Shown here: piece after piece, positions 1 to 10,114 of the stretch
Numbering within the stretch: the stretch's first letter is position 1
Layout of the letters: each line of letters opens with the position of its first letter
Source: Gracilaria domingensis
Taxonomy: Eukaryota > Rhodophyta > Florideophyceae > Gracilariales > Gracilariaceae
Length of the DNA stretch: 64,000 nucleotides
Direction of reading: 5' to 3'
Assembly (NCBI GenBank): GCA_022539475.1
Contig: VCMS01000001.1
Span: 310,001 to 374,000, forward strand
Position numbers and translations under genes: made by a program
The notes under the pieces: generated by a model
Databases searched by the model: none
What the model was told of the DNA's origin: nothing
The model's input: the letters and a program-made list of their open reading frames with translations, nothing else

Positions 1-2288
1 GCGGCAGGAGAAAAGAGGGGGTCTTGCGGAAATTCTTTCTTCAGTTTGGTATATATGGATGCTGCTAATTCGGCTTCAACGGGGTTGAATATGGATTTGT
101 CATCTCGGCTACGCTTTTCTTGTCCTTCAGATATATCTAGAAACACATATGGGCCAAATTTAGGACGAAGAGAATGCCTGTGGTACGGCCGGCCTCTGTG
201 TTCACCTTGAACACTTTCATCGTCAACAAGCCTTCCATTGTAGAAATACCTGCGGGGAAAGGACGATATCGCTGGGTGCATCCGATACTGTGTGTCTAGC
301 AGAAGCACAGCTTGTCCTGCCCGACAAACACGTTCTAAAAGCGACTGACCGTAGGCAAGTCCTGCCGAGCCAGAAGATAAAACTGTTGCAGGGAGTTGTT
401 GCGGATCGCCAACCAGTAAACAACGTGATGCACCGAGTGTTAACGGAATAAGACAAGAGGTTTCAGTTGCTTGGGCCCCTTCGTCTATAACAACTGTATC
501 AAAAAGGGCAGTTTGTGCGTCATCAAAGAAATCACTGGAACCTTTTCTGGTGAGAATACTGGACGCTGACCCTGAAAGTGTTGCAAAAACCAGTTGCGCA
601 TCCTCCACATATGTGCGAGCAATCATGCGCAACTTATCTTCCCTTGTTACACCTTTCTTTCCGTCCGCCACTGCTATACGAAGCCTTCTCATATCACGAT
701 CTAGTCTTTCAAGATTTTCATGTAGCTGAATAATAGTAGATTGCGAGGCCTCCTTGTCCTTTGGAGTCCGAGAAAGTTGTACAAGTAATGCATTGCACCG
801 ATTCTGCCATGCAGTAAGATATTTTCTCTGAGCTTTGTCTCGGGCTTCCAGATTCATATCTTCTCCACACACCTTATCTAGAAAACGTTCAGCTTGACCC
901 TCCGCAGTGAGCGGTTTAGCAGCGTCGGAGACGCGGTCACCAGCACCAATCCTGGCAAGTTCTGGACAATATGATCGGCCCTGTCCATCTATAAACTTTG
1001 AACGAACAAGGCGAGTAAGAACTTCATCAACGGCTGAATTTGACGGTGCGCATATCAAAAGACGAGGTCTACGAATATGCTTTGGAAACGCAAGAGTGTT
1101 TATGTCGCTAGCAACAGCGACAGTCTTGCTCATGTCATCCATCATAGTCTCCAACAAGCTCCCCTCTGCGGATTTGTCGGCTTCTCTCCTTTTCTCATCA
1201 TCGCGGTCTGACAAAGCCTTCGCAGCAGCCTGCTTCTGTTTCACCTTTCCATGGAGGTCTTCCAGAGAAGCTAACAAACCCTCATAATACTTTTGGTATT
1301 GTGCCATGTGGACAACGTTCAAAAGCCCGATCAAAGTCCTGGTCTTTCCTGTTCCCGGAGGACCTTGAATCACAGAGAACCCGGATCGGGTTGTACTGGC
1401 ATGAATAACGGCTCGAGCCTGGGAAGGGTTTAGGCCTGTTTTCTCGACTACGACTTTTGTGAAGAAGTGTTCAGATGTAGCCGTGGAAGACATTGCATCA
1501 CTTCCTTGTTTTCGTGTACCATCGGATGCAAAATCGGAGACCCCTTCCACGTTGGCGGACTGCAGCAGCTGAGGACGGAGTATAACTGGCATCAATCCGG
1601 AGGTCTTTATACTTTGAAGCGCTTCGAACTCTCGTCTCACAGTGGTCAACGACCCGACGCGTAGAAGAGTCCACCGGCGAGCATTTTGGGACTGTTGTCT
1701 TTTCTGATCATCCTCTCCAGAAGGCAATCCATGCTCGTTGCCATCAGGGAATTTGGAGGTGATGAGGCGACATCCGTTGCGAGAGATACTCTTGACAAGG
1801 CTTAGGACGGCAGTGGAAGGAATTTTTCGGGAGCTACTTGCACCCCGCTTGTGCTGTGGATTTTCTGTCGCAGCCTGTGACCAAATAGCAACAACGTCAT
1901 TGTCAACGCAACCAACGGGGCCCCTGCGGTCGCTCGTTTCAACATCTACCGTCCATCCAAACCCAGATGAATGTGTTTTGAACACCTTTTGAGCAGTGAC
2001 TGCAGCAACAGTTGTGCCGCTTTCTTCGCGACGCGCTCGAATCTTGGTCTGTCGCAGGTTAGAGGCTCTCTGAAACTTTTCGATTGCAGAAAGGAGCTCA
2101 GCAGAGAGCTCTGCGAAGAGCAGCGGCTCAAAATATGCCTTATAACTATGGTAGGTCGGGAAAGTGGTCTGCGGAGAAGAGGAGGAGTCTGAAAAGCGTG
2201 CGGCGATTTGAGCTAGTTGTGAGGGCTGCCATTCACAAACTATCTGCGCCAGAGACCTAGCTTGCGGAGTGGTTGTGCCTGCCTGCAT
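1..2288 (-). CDS. SEN1/senataxin-like superfamily 1 helicase (C-terminus beyond window edge)
   Basis: About 762 residues are visible from an ATG at 2288 and the frame is still open at base 1, so the C-terminus is missing. Helicase motifs in order: GPPGTGKT (Walker A, residues 309-316), APSNSAVDEVL (motif Ia region), DEGAQ (motif II, about 602-606), LVGDPQQLPATVLS (motif III) and QYRMHP (about 667-672). The GDPQQLPATVLS form and the N-terminal FEPLLFAELSAELL segment match the SEN1/senataxin/UPF1-like group of RNA/DNA helicases, which resolve R-loops and help end transcription. There is an insertion rich in charged residues between the Walker A region and motif Ia. No intron is seen. It is transcribed away from the gene at 3472, sharing a 1.2 kb divergent spacer. 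Certain as an SF1B helicase; SEN1 rather than IGHMBP2 or MOV10 is inferred from motif III. Confidence 0.9.
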   Translation of the reverse strand, partial: MQAGTTTPQARSLAQIVCEWQPSQLAQIAARFSDSSSSPQTTFPTYHSYKAYFEPLLFAELSAELLSAIEKFQRASNLRQTKIRARREESGTTVAAVTAQKVFKTHSSGFGWTVDVETSDRRGPVGCVDNDVVAIWSQAATENPQHKRGASSSRKIPSTAVLSLVKSISRNGCRLITSKFPDGNEHGLPSGEDDQKRQQSQNARRWTLLRVGSLTTVRREFEALQSIKTSGLMPVILRPQLLQSANVEGVSDFASDGTRKQGSDAMSSTATSEHFFTKVVVEKTGLNPSQARAVIHASTTRSGFSVIQGPPGTGKTRTLIGLLNVVHMAQYQKYYEGLLASLEDLHGKVKQKQAAAKALSDRDDEKRREADKSAEGSLLETMMDDMSKTVAVASDINTLAFPKHIRRPRLLICAPSNSAVDEVLTRLVRSKFIDGQGRSYCPELARIGAGDRVSDAAKPLTAEGQAERFLDKVCGEDMNLEARDKAQRKYLTAWQNRCNALLVQLSRTPKDKEASQSTIIQLHENLERLDRDMRRLRIAVADGKKGVTREDKLRMIARTYVEDAQLVFATLSGSASSILTRKGSSDFFDDAQTALFDTVVIDEGAQATETSCLIPLTLGASRCLLVGDPQQLPATVLSSGSAGLAYGQSLLERVCRAGQAVLLLDTQYRMHPAISSFPRRYFYNGRLVDDESVQGEHRGRPYHRHSLRPKFGPYVFLDISEGQEKRSRDDKSIFNPVEAELAASIYTKLKKEFPQDPLFSPA

Positions 2289-3471
2289 TACTCCATTAAT
2301 ATCGCGACATACACAAGCGCAGGTCCCGCGTGGCTATTGGAGGGGAATGCACACTAGACTTCTAAGCACGCGATGGGGCATTGAAGTGTATTCTGTTTGG
2401 ATCGGGTGTTGGACAACAACCGATTCGCGTGGTTTGTGCGGCGAATGCGGCGCTGAGTGGTAACAAAGGCAGTGTGGCAGATAGCGTGCGTTTGTGCGTG
2501 AGTTTGCGTTGCGTAAAGGCTTCTAGAATGAGAAGGATGAAGCTTAGGGAACAAGTGTAAGGCGGGGTACTCTTGGTCGCAGCAGTTAGTGCTACTAGCC
2601 GTTACTGCACGTCGCAGTGTCCGCGGAGTTCTGGTAGATATCTTGGAGGAAACAGAGCCCCGTGCGCGTGAGGAGGAAGAGCTTCTCCACTAAGTACGAA
2701 GGAGTGACTTGACGACTCGCCGCGCCGCCGGCACCAGACATGCAAGAATAGGAGCGCTGCACAGGAAACGCGCCTACAAAGCACTGCACGCAACAAGGGG
2801 CCGGGCTCTTGCATGTTCGCTGCTGACGCAGCGCGGAATCGAAAGGCCACACGCACTCTCGGCAACAGCCGCGTTTGTGTCCTTCAGAAGGTCACACGTC
2901 GCCGCTGAAATCTACATGCTGTAATGCAATAACGTTACAGAATCATGCCATGAATTTCATACCCTGTACCCGGTACAGTGTACCGGATACAGTGTATCCT
3001 AAACATCCGGTTAGCGAAATAGAAGCGAATTTTATACCTATCTGTATGTAATTGCTTCTTCGACTTCATGTACGCCGTGCGTTGTTTCAAGTACCATCGT
3101 ATCCTCTTCGTCCACACATGCATCTACCGAAAGAAGCAAGGGCGGTTGCTTCACAGCCATTGTCACTTGCGTAGTGCGAGCGTTTGCTGTGCCACACTCG
3201 ACAGCAACTCCCTTTTCAGGTAACAGACAAAACAGTGGCTGAGATAAAGATACCTTCGCTACCTCATGCACCCATATCTGGCTCCCCGACAGCGATGCAG
3301 TTGCGCAGTGTGGCCATGAACACTTTGCCCTTCTCGTCCCACCCCTAGTTCCATTTAAATGCTGCTTCAAAGCGCCCGCTAGAGGCACATTTCTCACCAC
3401 TCAACCGCCTTTGATCAGCTGGGAAACGCATTATACCGCTGTAACATTCACCAAAACATTTCATATTCGCA
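2289..3471. other. Divergent intergenic spacer
   Basis: No convincing gene lies here. A 48-codon reading frame on the minus strand (start at about 2741, MSGAGGAASRQVTPSY...) could be a tiny protein or first exon, but has no recognisable family. The spacer separates two divergent genes and holds the overlapping palindromes at 2970-2999. Confidence 0.5.
2970..2999. repeat. Two overlapping perfect palindromes with a central G
   Basis: CCGGTACAGTGTACCGG (2970-2986) has 8-base arms around one G. GGATACAGTGTATCC (2985-2999) has 7-base arms around one G. They overlap by two bases, share the core TACAGTGTA, and sit in the spacer between the helicase and the gene at 3472. They could be a dimeric protein binding site; this is inference only. 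Confidence 0.55.
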
Positions 3472-4314
3472 ATGCCCCTGCGCAAGCAAGAGCCTATCTG
3501 CGATCAGTCTATCTGGTTTCAGAATGATTCATCTCGCGGTCCAAGTTCGAAACAAGCTGGTTTCGGCGGCTTGTTCACCGAAACTTCGTGGGCATCCGAT
3601 GTGTTCGCGTTATTCCACAGCGGATTGCGACACGAGTTGAAGGACCTCAGCAACATGATCGAATGCTCAATTTATCGTAAACATCGGTTTGAAGAACGTG
3701 AACTGGTGGCGTTTGAAAAATGGTTCGTGGACTTTTCGTACATGGTGGTCATGTACTTTGAGGCGGAGGCAAACATCGTGTATCCTGCGTTGCTCCAGAT
3801 GAGACCAGGCCTGTTCTCGGCAATGGAGCGCCAGCGAGCACGTCAAACGAAGGTGGTGAAACATCTATTGGAGATACATGCTGAATGTCTGATGTTTACC
3901 AAGTCTGGAAAGCCATCTGGAACTCGTAACTTCGCAGTGGACAAGTTTGGTATGCGACGCTGTGTGGATCGAATCAGCAGACTTGCCAACGGGCTGACCG
4001 ACAGCTTGGAACAAATATTTGAGTGGGAAGTTACAGTGCTGACGCCGGTGGTAAAGGACTGCTTAATGTCCTGGGAAGCTAGCGCCTTAGTTCGGCACTG
4101 TCTGCACGCAATTCTCGAGCACAAGGTCGGACGCCAGGTGGTGTGGGGCTATTTCCGTGACGTGCCTGACAAGGTAAAGGAGCAGCAGTTGGGGGATGTG
4201 GAGCCGGTGAAGAGGATTCGCATGCGAATGAAGGAGCGGCGATGGACAAAAGCGCATCGAGATGTGAGCAAACGTTTCGCAGTGATAATCGATACGCCGC
4301 GGAAGAAGTCGTGA
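3472..4314 (+). CDS. Helical-bundle protein, possibly hemerythrin-like; paralogue of 16103-16927
   Basis: A 280-residue protein, predicted almost entirely helical, with a basic C-terminal tail (RMRMKERRWTKAHRD). It aligns by eye with the protein at 16103: W40-A, H49, R53-x-EL, DLxNM (58-62), W84, FEAE (96-99) and a P at 105 correspond to W53-A, H62, EL (68-69), DLYNM, WW (97-98), FEAH and FPW there. A helix with H, then FExE followed by a P, then a later helix ending in a Glu-rich segment (FEWEVTVLTPVV) recalls the order of hemerythrin HHE ligands, but the His set is incomplete, so iron binding is doubtful. No signal peptide or membrane segment. No family name can be given with confidence. 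Start is the first ATG after stops in the frame. Confidence 0.75.
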   Translation: MPLRKQEPICDQSIWFQNDSSRGPSSKQAGFGGLFTETSWASDVFALFHSGLRHELKDLSNMIECSIYRKHRFEERELVAFEKWFVDFSYMVVMYFEAEANIVYPALLQMRPGLFSAMERQRARQTKVVKHLLEIHAECLMFTKSGKPSGTRNFAVDKFGMRRCVDRISRLANGLTDSLEQIFEWEVTVLTPVVKDCLMSWEASALVRHCLHAILEHKVGRQVVWGYFRDVPDKVKEQQLGDVEPVKRIRMRMKERRWTKAHRDVSKRFAVIIDTPRKKS

Positions 4315-4368
4315 AAAGTAAAACGAGATTTGAGCTTTCTTCGAAAAATTGTTCTCGCCCACTGGCGT

Positions 4369-4462
4369 CCCCCAGGCGAGGCTTGAACTCGCAACCTTTG
4401 GCTCATAAGACCAATGCTCTCTTCGTTGCGTAAAATTTCAGAACCGATTGAGCTACTGGGGG
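4369..4462 (-). tRNA. tRNA-Ile(UAU) with a 21-nt intron in the D-loop
   Basis: On the minus strand the 7-bp acceptor stem is CCCCCAG with CTGGGGG and discriminator A. The T arm is GCGAG-TTCAAGC-CTCGC, the variable loop AGGTT, and the anticodon stem TTGGT/GCCAA closes a 7-base loop CTTATGA, so the anticodon is TAT (4405-4407). The D-stem GCTC/GAGC pairs only if 21 bases (about 4421-4441) are removed from between GGTT and AGAGC. The remaining 73 nt form a normal cloverleaf. Both internal promoter boxes (TAGCTCAATCGGT and GAGTTCAAGCC) are intact. Position 37 is G, whereas tRNA-Ile normally has A, so the amino acid identity is slightly less certain than the gene. Confidence 0.85.
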
Positions 4463-4559
4463 CTAAGCCTCGCTGACCAGCCTTACGATTGGGGTAATTT
4501 CCGCAGATATTTAAAGCACATTTTGACGAACAAGACTACCACCCTAGAAACCCTCTCCA

Positions 4560-5738
4560 TCAGCCACGGGAGTACTCAACTTTGTACCATCGCACATCCA
4601 CCGGTCTGCCTCGCGCATCGACGTACATCAAATTCGTACGAGTTAGAAACGTGCTTGTCTTTTGCCAGGCCGAAAAGAAATCATCCCGTTCATCATCCCA
4701 CGTGAAAATCGCGCTCGTCTCCACGTGCTTGATCAGCGGTTGAACGCGCATATCATCTGTATCAAGACGCACGTCCTGACGAACCACCTCACTTGTATAC
4801 AGTCCATCCTTCGGCTCTTCTTCCAGCCAATCGTCAGCTCGCGATTCGGCGTTCTTCCAAACGGAGTCTTCCCCAACCCTGAACGCGCTTTCTACTTGCA
4901 TCGGGAGTTTGTCCATCTGCTCATGCCTTGCGATTGTTCGTAAGTCCACTTGGTATACCGATCCATCTGTCCCGTCCGGCCTTGATGACACTGCTAACCG
5001 ATTGGCCGTATTTCCCAACGCCTCGCAATGTAACACTGAATAAGGTCCTAGCGTTGCACGTGCTATGGCCTGCACATTGAACGCCCTGTCCGCAACAACG
5101 TGTCCATTATACCGCACAAACCGACTCTCGTACTGCAAGCTTTTTCCAATGCCCTGCAAGTATGTCCCACAAAACAAGTCCGCACAATCTATGTCAGCAC
5201 GGGTTATTTCTCAAAGCAATTCGTCCCTGCGCCCGGTAACACAGTAACATACCTTTTTCGCCTCTTCAAAAGAACCTGTGCGGCCAAATAGTTTATATCC
5301 AGCGGGACACGCAACCGATAGCAGTGTCGAGCTTGTTTTCCATGTGCCCGCGAAAAAGTCCGGGTAATACAGATCCTCTTGAAATAGTCTCTCAGTCATC
5401 TCTTCTGATGTCTTCTGTTTAAGTCTCTTCACCAGGTCAGGTGGCGAAGCAAATGGATTCAATGCAGCTTCGACGCTTTGCGGAGTTTGACCCAACGAGA
5501 AAAGACTAATTCCTGCTATCGCCCAACGCATCATGTCGCGCCTGGAGACCGATGTTTCCAAGCATGTCATTCTGTTGTGGGCAACCCGCCATTGCTGCGT
5601 TTTTGTCACGAGAATGACGCGTTGATGATCCTTTTCTCTCCCCCCACATCGACCTCCAAGAAATCTTGAAGTGAAAGGCCTGCAGAATGTTGTCGAGCGG
5701 CAAATGCGCATCCTACACCTACCCCAGAATACCATCAC
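4560..5738 (-). CDS. Thylakoid-lumen DUF6816 protein, two exons
   Basis: Exon 1 is 5253-5738 and exon 2 is 4560-5153, separated by a 99-base intron (5154-5252, GTATGT...TTGCAG, phase 0). Together they encode 359 residues. Near residue 70 is a twin-arginine signal (SRRDMMRWAIAGISLFSLG) ending in a likely lumen cleavage site VEA-A, preceded by a transit-like region, so import through the plastid Tat route into the thylakoid lumen is expected. The mature part has FFAGTWKTSSTL, the junction RFVRYNGHVVADRAFN, ANRLAVS, and a terminal RPVDVRWYKVEY, all typical of the DUF6816 family of cyanobacteria and plastids, whose function is unknown. The intron interrupts that domain just before the RFV motif; removing it restores the family order exactly. 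Confidence 0.85.
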
Positions 5739-5959
5739 TTAAAATTCCCCTTCGTAGCAGCCGTGGGTTCGTAACAAAACTCCGATACCAGATAACCGGT
5801 GATGGGGATGAACCGAGGCTCGCAAGATCAGCTTTCAGGTGCAGAAAAACATGCGGCGAATCAAAATTCAGATCGCTCCACAACGCATCACCATATGTGT
5901 GCAACAATCGCCACATTTGTTCTTGGTGTTGGGAATCTCATCCCCTCTTACCCACTTTT

Positions 5960-6290
5960 AGACTCTTTTGTAGTGCCTGTTTCCGCTCCGGAACATGCAT
6001 ATCGAGGGATGAGGCCTTTGAGAAGATGTTTCATCGCAAATTTTGTTCTCAGTTCAATGCTCTCTCTCTGTATGGGCACGCTAGTTTGACCAACACAAAA
6101 TGCAGAGCGTCCCTGAAGTAAAATATCTCTCACTAGAAGCCAACACTGTTCCGGGCCACTTGGAAATAACATCGTTGACAGCAAGACATTGACGTTCGCT
6201 CAAAGCGGTCGGCTCTTTCGTCTTCAACGTGTCCGCATTGGCCCTCTCAGCAGGAAAGGATCAACATCATTTACGACGTCTGGGCGACAG
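5960..6290 (-). mobile_element. LINE (non-LTR retrotransposon) 3'-tail fragment
   Basis: Minus-strand translation gives a degraded match (ALSERQCLAVNDVISKWPGTVLAS) to the C-terminal tail seen in the next fragment (ALSDRQGLAVSMLIRKWPKKVLAF). The DNA of the two is also alignable. Frames are broken; no 5' part is present. Confidence 0.5.
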
Positions 6291-6444
6291 TGACATATCA
6301 ATATCTTCAGCAATTGAGAGCTGAATGGATGTAAAGCGGATATGTGTCTGACAAAGAGCTACGATAGAACTAATTCAGTGCTTAACACCCCCTGGCTCTA
6401 GCTTCGAGCTTTTTGGAATTGTCCTGCGGTTGTTTGTTTAGTTC

Positions 6445-7004
6445 CAGTACTCCTTTTCTTCTTCTTCCTTATGGTCTGCAACTCCTTATTGCGAAGCAGC
6501 AGGAAATCTAAGCTATTTCTATAGGTATTTCTGTCTTCTACGAAAAGGCCACAAGCTCAACTTCAGTATTCTCTTTCAGTTAAGCATAGAGGTTGATTTT
6601 CACGAAGAAATGCTAGTACAAATCGATCAGGGGAAGTCGTGTCGAAAGCGAAACGTATTTTGCACGTAGTGTCAGCGTTTAATGAAGACTACGCAAAGCC
6701 CACGAGGCGGAAGTCTTACATGCACCGTTTTACACCGGCCACGTCCCGTTTCTTCATCCTGTAGCGTCTCTCTCTCCTCTCTACTTATGGGTATAACAGC
6801 CTTATTCCGGCATGCTACATAACGTTTCTGTTGAAAGAAACGTTCTCTCACTAGGAAGGCCAAAACCTTCTTAGGCCATTTTCTAATCAACATACTAACA
6901 GCAAGACCCTGTCGATCACTTAGAGCGGGCAAACACAAACGTCGAGTCAATGTTCTCATTGGGCATCTCAAAATGCAATCACAAATCAGCCTTCTACCTT
7001 GCAA
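6445..7004 (-). mobile_element. LINE 3'-tail fragment with GAA-rich end
   Basis: The minus strand encodes CDCILRCPMRTLTRRLCLPALS followed by LIRKWPKKVLAFLVRERFF, matching the fragments at 61.7 and 62.6 kb (HVLLRCPLTNASRRETLPSL, HVLFRCPLTSVSRRNELP). The Cys-Cys-His-Cys element with CP is the zinc knuckle found near the end of LINE ORF2. The 3' end reads GTTGCAGACCATAAGGAAGAAGAAG (6445-6475), nearly the same terminal sequence as the copies at 62.9 and 63.2 kb. It is 5'-truncated and inactive. Confidence 0.7.
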
Positions 7005-7283
7005 ATCCTATGCAAAAGAAGACGTTGAGATGCGAATGTGGTCTGAACGTTAAGAAGAGCCCATAATATTTTGTTTTCCTGTGCCCTTTGTCCAAGCAAT
7101 GCTTCAAGAAGACGCACAATCCCTGCACTAGCGCAACGGCTGGAATTGAATTTGCAAAAGTTAGGAAGAGAACATCCTCATCAGTTCTTAGCCTCCTTAG
7201 CGAGAGAAAACTATTTATAGATACTTCTATCTTAGCCCTGTAATTGAGGGGTATGGTCCGCATTAAAGAAGAAGAAGAAAGAG
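7005..7283 (+). mobile_element. LINE 3'-tail fragment with GAA-rich end
   Basis: The plus strand encodes LRCECGLNVKKSP, one stop, then a FLCPL segment and SLLSERKLFIDTSI, the same zinc-knuckle tail. It ends with GGTATGGTCCGCATTAAAGAAGAAGAAG at 7253-7283. It is placed tail to tail with the preceding minus-strand copy and has lost everything 5' of the tail. Confidence 0.65.
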
Positions 7284-7389
7284 AAATCTGGGTGTGGCCG
7301 TTACTTAGCAGTCTATATCAGACGGCTATGTGGCCATGAAAGCCGAAGGGCCTTCCAGCTGAGATATTCATTGAGCACATTCCACAACT

Positions 7390-7640
7390 GCACCCAGTTG
7401 TGTCCTACGTGCGCGAGAAACGTCTAGAGTGTGAAAACTGGACAAATGTAAAGCGGAATCGTACCACATGTTTCTGCGATGCTCTTTTGCGAGCGTCTCC
7501 CGTCGAGAAATCCAGCGGACCTTAGTGGAGAGATTATCTTCGTCTTCGAGTGGATTTGAAGAGAAAATGTCCAGACTGTTATCCTTTCTGACCATAGAGA
7601 ACAACCTGTAGAAATAGTTTTGCTTCAAGCTATAATTTCA
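7390..7640 (+). mobile_element. LINE 3'-tail fragment
   Basis: With two frame changes the plus strand reads CENWTNVKRN, then YHMFLRCSFASVSRREIQRTL, then SRLLSFLTIENNL. This fits the HVLLRCP...SRRE.L...FL.RE pattern of the other copies. No GAA end is obvious. Confidence 0.5.
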
Positions 7641-8707
7641 AGGTCGATCCACAATCTCTAAGTTATGACACGTCAACAACCGCAGGTCCTCTTGCCCATT
7701 CAATATAGAAGAAGATTTCCCTGGAATCTGTTTAACTTCATGCCAGCAGTTCAAGAGAGATTTCAATGCAAAGGAATAATGTTATTCATAACAACAATTG
7801 TCAAGAAAGCGAACAATCGATTCCGATATTTAATACAGCCAGAGCAGTCCTTGTGTGACCAGGTTGCATATCTCCAGGCCATTTGTTGCATATCATCTCT
7901 TGACTTTTGATTCCTTCTCTGCTTTTTTGTTGACCACAAACTCCTTGTCTAGACGGAAGGAGATCTTCCCCTCGAAATGACTTCCCTTTCTGAAGAAGAC
8001 CAAATGTTTCTTGACCCAGTTTCGTATATAGTCTTCTATGGTTCCAGGTTGTGCTTCTGCTCCCCTTGAAGTTTTTCACGATAATGCATATTTTCTACCC
8101 TTAACGCGAGTTTGGGAAGTCCTGAAAGCCATCACTTGTAATGCTATCTAAGATAGTACGCGAATTTGAGATAGGTTGACCGAGTGTTGCAAATTATGTT
8201 TGTTTGTCTCAGCAAAGGTCTAGAAGAAAAGGGGGCCTTAGCGGGTTAGACATTATCTCTTAGGAAGAGCTTTTTATACCAGGTTGCCTTTTATTCACTG
8301 CACCTAGAGCTTCGCAATTGACGTCGAGGGAAGTGGCTGCAATGTAGAGGTATCACAAGTCGGTAAGTCTTGAGCAAGCCCACGCGTAGGAGCGTAATGA
8401 GCTCCACCGTTTCCGTAAATGGGAGAGAGAGAGACGCCGAGGAAAGTGTATCTTTGAAACGAACTCACAGAAACGACACGGGATGTTCTCTTGGGACATG
8501 TGCGCCGGATGGTGGCCATGGCGAAGAGAAACAATTAATCTATCAGTAGTTGAAACAGAGCTATTTCAAAATGTAGAAGAAGAAAGATGGGCTGGTAAAG
8601 AGTAAAGAACTAGGGGTACACTTGATGGTGAACTGAAGATAAACATTTGAAAACAATAGACAGACAGCGTTTACCATTCAAAGTACAGCAAGAACAAGCT
8701 GTGCTGC

Positions 8708-9154
8708 TCACAGGTTGTTCAGATAATTATTCACGTTATCCATTCCCAAGCCCTTCCTCCTGTCAACTATGATATCCCTCCTCCTGAACTTAATCTCCTT
8801 CAACTTTTCGACTAACTCCTCCCTGGACTTAGTGTTCTGAATTTCCCTCTTCTCAAACGATGCAAGATCGTCCGGCATGGCAACACCCAGGATGTCATCC
8901 ATATCAGCCTCGCCCATGAACCCATCACCCGAGTCGTCGTCCGAGTTCTCGTCTGGGTCATGGTATTCAGACTGACGAATGACGTACCCGTCCTCACGGG
9001 TGGAGTCGGCTAGCATGAGGAGCGACGCTGCGCGGGGACGAACCGCGGTGAGCGACACCGTGCGGGCGACGAACGCAGATGTGGCAGCACCGGTGGGCAG
9101 CGGCTGAGTGCGAGCTGTGAAGGGAGTTGGCAACACGAAATTCAGCAAAGTCAT
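8708..9154 (-). CDS. Small acidic protein, probably plastid-targeted, unknown function
   Basis: 148 residues from the ATG at 9154 (MTLLNFVLPTPFTARTQPLP). The first 50 or so residues are rich in Ser, Thr, Ala and Arg with almost no acidic residues, as in a plastid transit peptide. The middle is strongly acidic (DPDENSDDDSGDGF, EADMDDILG). The C-terminal third is a charged helix (SREELVEKLKEIKFRRRDI) ending in GMDNVNNYLNNL, a neat conserved-looking tail. The frame is open for a further 44 codons upstream, but that part looks unlike a leader. I do not recognise the family. Confidence 0.6.
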   Translation of the reverse strand: MTLLNFVLPTPFTARTQPLPTGAATSAFVARTVSLTAVRPRAASLLMLADSTREDGYVIRQSEYHDPDENSDDDSGDGFMGEADMDDILGVAMPDDLASFEKREIQNTKSREELVEKLKEIKFRRRDIIVDRRKGLGMDNVNNYLNNL

Positions 9155-10114
9155 GATGAACTGAGCGGAGGAACCAACAGAACGGAAAGAACCTGTGACG
9201 ACGACGGCGACGGAGAAGAATACGTCAGTGATCTGGGACCGCTCCAGTTCACTTGAACATTGAGCAGCACGCAACAATCTGGACACGAGCGGTTGTTAGA
9301 CGCCCACGTGTGTGCGTTCTGCAATCTCGCTCAGGGGCTGCCGCAGCTCAAGACAAGCATCTAATTATTTATCTCAAGATATCTTCAGATTTATCTTAAG
9401 ATATATCTCCAAAGAAATAGATCGTCTACCAAACCAAAAGGTACGACGGTACGCGTAACATGCTGCGATAGGGGTTCCGCTATTTGCGTAAGCAAAGGAG
9501 AGAAAGAGTTTCGAGCATGGAGCAGCAAAAGAGACTGGAGAAGCGCGTATACGCGCACAACGATATGAGAATAGAATAGTGCCTCAGACTTCAAGATGGG
9601 AGTAAACGATGTCCTGATGACATGACAGTGGTTGCACAGGTATGAAGAACCATCTTCAGACAGAAAACGATCACGTGGTGAACCTGTTTTGGAAAGGGAC
9701 CGAGGATGCCTTTACCGTCACTTTAGAAAGATAAGATTTGTCAGCCATTGGAGAGTAATGTGATGCTCGGAGCATGAGCGCTTCCGAGGAGAGTTTTTCT
9801 CGATGGGAATTGGCGCTTATCGACGGTGTCTAGTGGTCGCTGGAGGATACAGCAGTACCACATCTAAGGATTGGCATAAGTAAAAACGGATGGTTTGCAT
9901 CATCATGACGCCAACCATCCGTTCTATCGTGATAATGCTAAACATCTGACGTTTGCAACTTGCTACAAACTTTTCACGGCTCAAGCATAATGAGTAAAGA
10001 TTGTCCGTTCACAACTGCATTGTAATGATAGAGAAGCGCATCCGGTATGAAGGAAGACCGATGATCATCATGACTTTATTTAGGGCGGATTCGGTAGAAA
10101 AGAAACACACTCTA
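9155..10114. other. Intergenic, no gene seen
   Basis: Nothing supportable. AT-rich short repeats of ATCT and AAGATAT occur at 9365-9410, and near 9990-10070 are TGATGATCATCATGAC-like repeats, but no snoRNA box pair could be confirmed. Confidence 0.4.

Larger units (their letters stand above)
5739..8707. other. Gene-free interval rich in decayed LINE tails
   Basis: Four fragments of non-LTR retrotransposon 3' ends are listed separately (about 5960-6290, 6445-7004, 7005-7283, 7390-7640). The remaining 7640-8707 holds no coding region that could be supported. It is AT-richer than its surroundings and may include more eroded repeat. Confidence 0.5.

Noticed and set aside
4369-4462. Reading this as tRNA-Met (the other strand shows CTCATAA)
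   Set aside because: The internal promoter boxes, T arm and acceptor fold only on the minus strand, where the loop is CTTATGA.
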